In this document: one piece after another, positions 5,735 to 6,655 of the stretch
How the letters are laid out: each line of letters begins with the position of its first letter
Numbering within the stretch: the stretch's first letter is position 1
Origin: Lentisphaerota bacterium
GTDB taxonomy: Bacteria; Verrucomicrobiota; Lentisphaeria; Oligosphaerales; Oligosphaeraceae
DNA length: 6,655 nucleotides
Direction of reading: 5' to 3'
Assembly: GCA_012800565.1 (NCBI GenBank)
Contig: JAAZIZ010000378.1
Coordinates: forward strand, 1 to 6,655
Notes under the pieces: model-generated
The model's input: the letters and a program-made list of their open reading frames with translations, nothing else
What the model was told of the DNA's origin: nothing
Database searches by the model: none
Translations under genes and position numbers: made by a program

Positions 5735-6655
5735 GCACCTGCATCGGTATTTTCAGCACCGTCCGGTTTGCCAGCTGCAACAGTATGGCGGCATTGTCTG
5801 GTGGCAACTGAAAATCCGCGCTGCGCTGTACTCGCAACTGCAGGCCTTGTTCCTGTGGCAATAGTTCGGCCTGCAGGCCGGGCGGGGCGCTGATTTGCAG
5901 TTGCGCGGCCAGGGTCTGCCAATACCAGGCATTGCGCTGTTGTTCTTCCTCGGCTGCGATGTTTTCCCGAATACTCCCAGGGTGGTTGCTGCGTCTTGCC
6001 TGCGCCCGCCTGCGCACACCTGAAAGACGGCTGTGGTCAGTGCTGATCTGCAACAGTGCTGCGGTACTGTCAGGCAAGAGGTCCAGCTGGCGTGGTTCCG
6101 CGCTGAGACGCAGGCCGGTGACGTTGCCAGACAGACTGACGCGGAATCTTTCCTGTTTGTCATCCGGTCCCAAGCGCAGGACGATCTCTTCCACAAAGTT
6201 ACCGGGAGGCAGGGGCAGGCGAGGGCGGACCGTCAGTTTCGCCTCATCAGCAGAAATCTGCTGCAGGTCCAGGAAAAAACGCTGCGACTCTTGCAGGGGG
6301 TGTAGGATAAAGTATCGGGAGAATTCCGGCAAAGTCACCTGGAGCTGAATCACCCGCGTCCAATCCAGGAACTGGCCCTCAAAGCTGCCGAAATCCAAGG
6401 TTGCACCGGGTTTCAGGCTCACCAGCGGCACGCTTTCTCCAGTGACCGTCAGGACCAGGGGCAGATATCCCGGGCATTCCAGAAATATATTGCGGGAGAA
6501 AGGGCCAGTATGGACTTGGCGCGCATCAAGATATAAGCGCAGTTCACGGTTCATGCCCGGGGCGATTTCACCGTTGGCGGGCTCGCGCAGGCTTAGACAG
6601 GGGCAGCCGAAGCGGACGTTCTGCAGGCGGACCGTTGCAGTGCCGCTGTTGCGCA
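5724..6655 (-). CDS. DUF1573-like multi-domain protein, N-terminus outside the window
   Basis: The minus-strand frame is open from the right window edge to TAA at 5726-5724, giving about 309 visible residues. The first 100 or so read as a DUF1573-type Ig-like beta-sandwich: NSGTATVRLQNV, then FGCPC, then IAPG before alternating hydrophobic strands and a closing LTVTGE. DUF1573 domains commonly have the pattern V..sCGC followed by I.PG, and here the cysteines appear as C-P-C. Further strand-rich repeats follow (for example FVEEIVLRLGP and RFRVSLSGNV), then an E/Q-rich helical stretch and a last beta-rich segment. Proteins of this family are usually exported; any signal peptide would lie beyond the edge. 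The ATG at 6554 is internal, because the domain starts before it. The gene converges on the dehydrogenase and is probably not part of its operon. Molecular function is unknown. Confidence 0.78.
   Translation of the reverse strand, partial: RNSGTATVRLQNVRFGCPCLSLREPANGEIAPGMNRELRLYLDARQVHTGPFSRNIFLECPGYLPLVLTVTGESVPLVSLKPGATLDFGSFEGQFLDWTRVIQLQVTLPEFSRYFILHPLQESQRFFLDLQQISADEAKLTVRPRLPLPPGNFVEEIVLRLGPDDKQERFRVSLSGNVTGLRLSAEPRQLDLLPDSTAALLQISTDHSRLSGVRRRAQARRSNHPGSIRENIAAEEEQQRNAWYWQTLAAQLQISAPPGLQAELLPQEQGLQLRVQRSADFQLPPDNAAILLQLANRTVLKIPMQVQKP

Noticed and set aside
5724..6554. Minus-strand gene starting at the ATG at 6554
   Set aside because: The frame is open to the window edge, and the 33 residues before that ATG contain the first part of the DUF1573 pattern, including C-P-C.

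Overview
The window carries five protein-coding regions. The organism cannot be named from the sequence. The mix of a DUF1573-type beta-sandwich protein, a hybrid sensor kinase, a sugar/polyol-type SDR and an IS1634-like transposase, at moderate GC, would fit a PVC-group bacterium (for example a Lentisphaerota-type lineage). That is an inference from gene content only and is weak.

Layout. Bases 2-133 are the C-terminal 43 codons of a plus-strand gene whose stop codon falls inside the end of an insertion sequence. Bases ~124-2194 are an apparently intact insertion sequence of about 2.07 kb. It is bounded by 35-bp inverted repeats matching at 31 of 35 positions and encodes a 525-residue DDE transposase with the YREK signature of the IS4 superfamily, most like IS1634. 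Its left arm holds a terminator-like hairpin, a near-consensus promoter and a perfect 12-bp palindrome that runs into the transposase ribosome binding site. An 11-bp word from the inner part of the terminal repeats recurs as both arms of that palindrome. Its right arm is about 300 bp without a convincing gene.

After the element, 125 bp of non-coding sequence leads to an 862-residue membrane-anchored hybrid histidine kinase (TM, PAS, PAS, GAF-like, HisKA, HATPase, receiver). A short-chain dehydrogenase starts 37 bp after it, probably in the same transcript. A convergent minus-strand gene, cut by the right edge of the window, encodes a DUF1573-like protein and ends 7 bp from the dehydrogenase stop.

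The kinase probably senses a cytosolic cue and passes phosphate to an HPt protein or regulator outside the window. The dehydrogenase may serve the same metabolic response, but only their adjacency says so. The insertion lies between the kinase and the gene before it, so kinase expression may have been altered. No CRISPR array, tRNA, rRNA or confident new defence or mobile system is seen. The most notable structure is the repeat and hairpin arrangement in the left arm of the insertion sequence.
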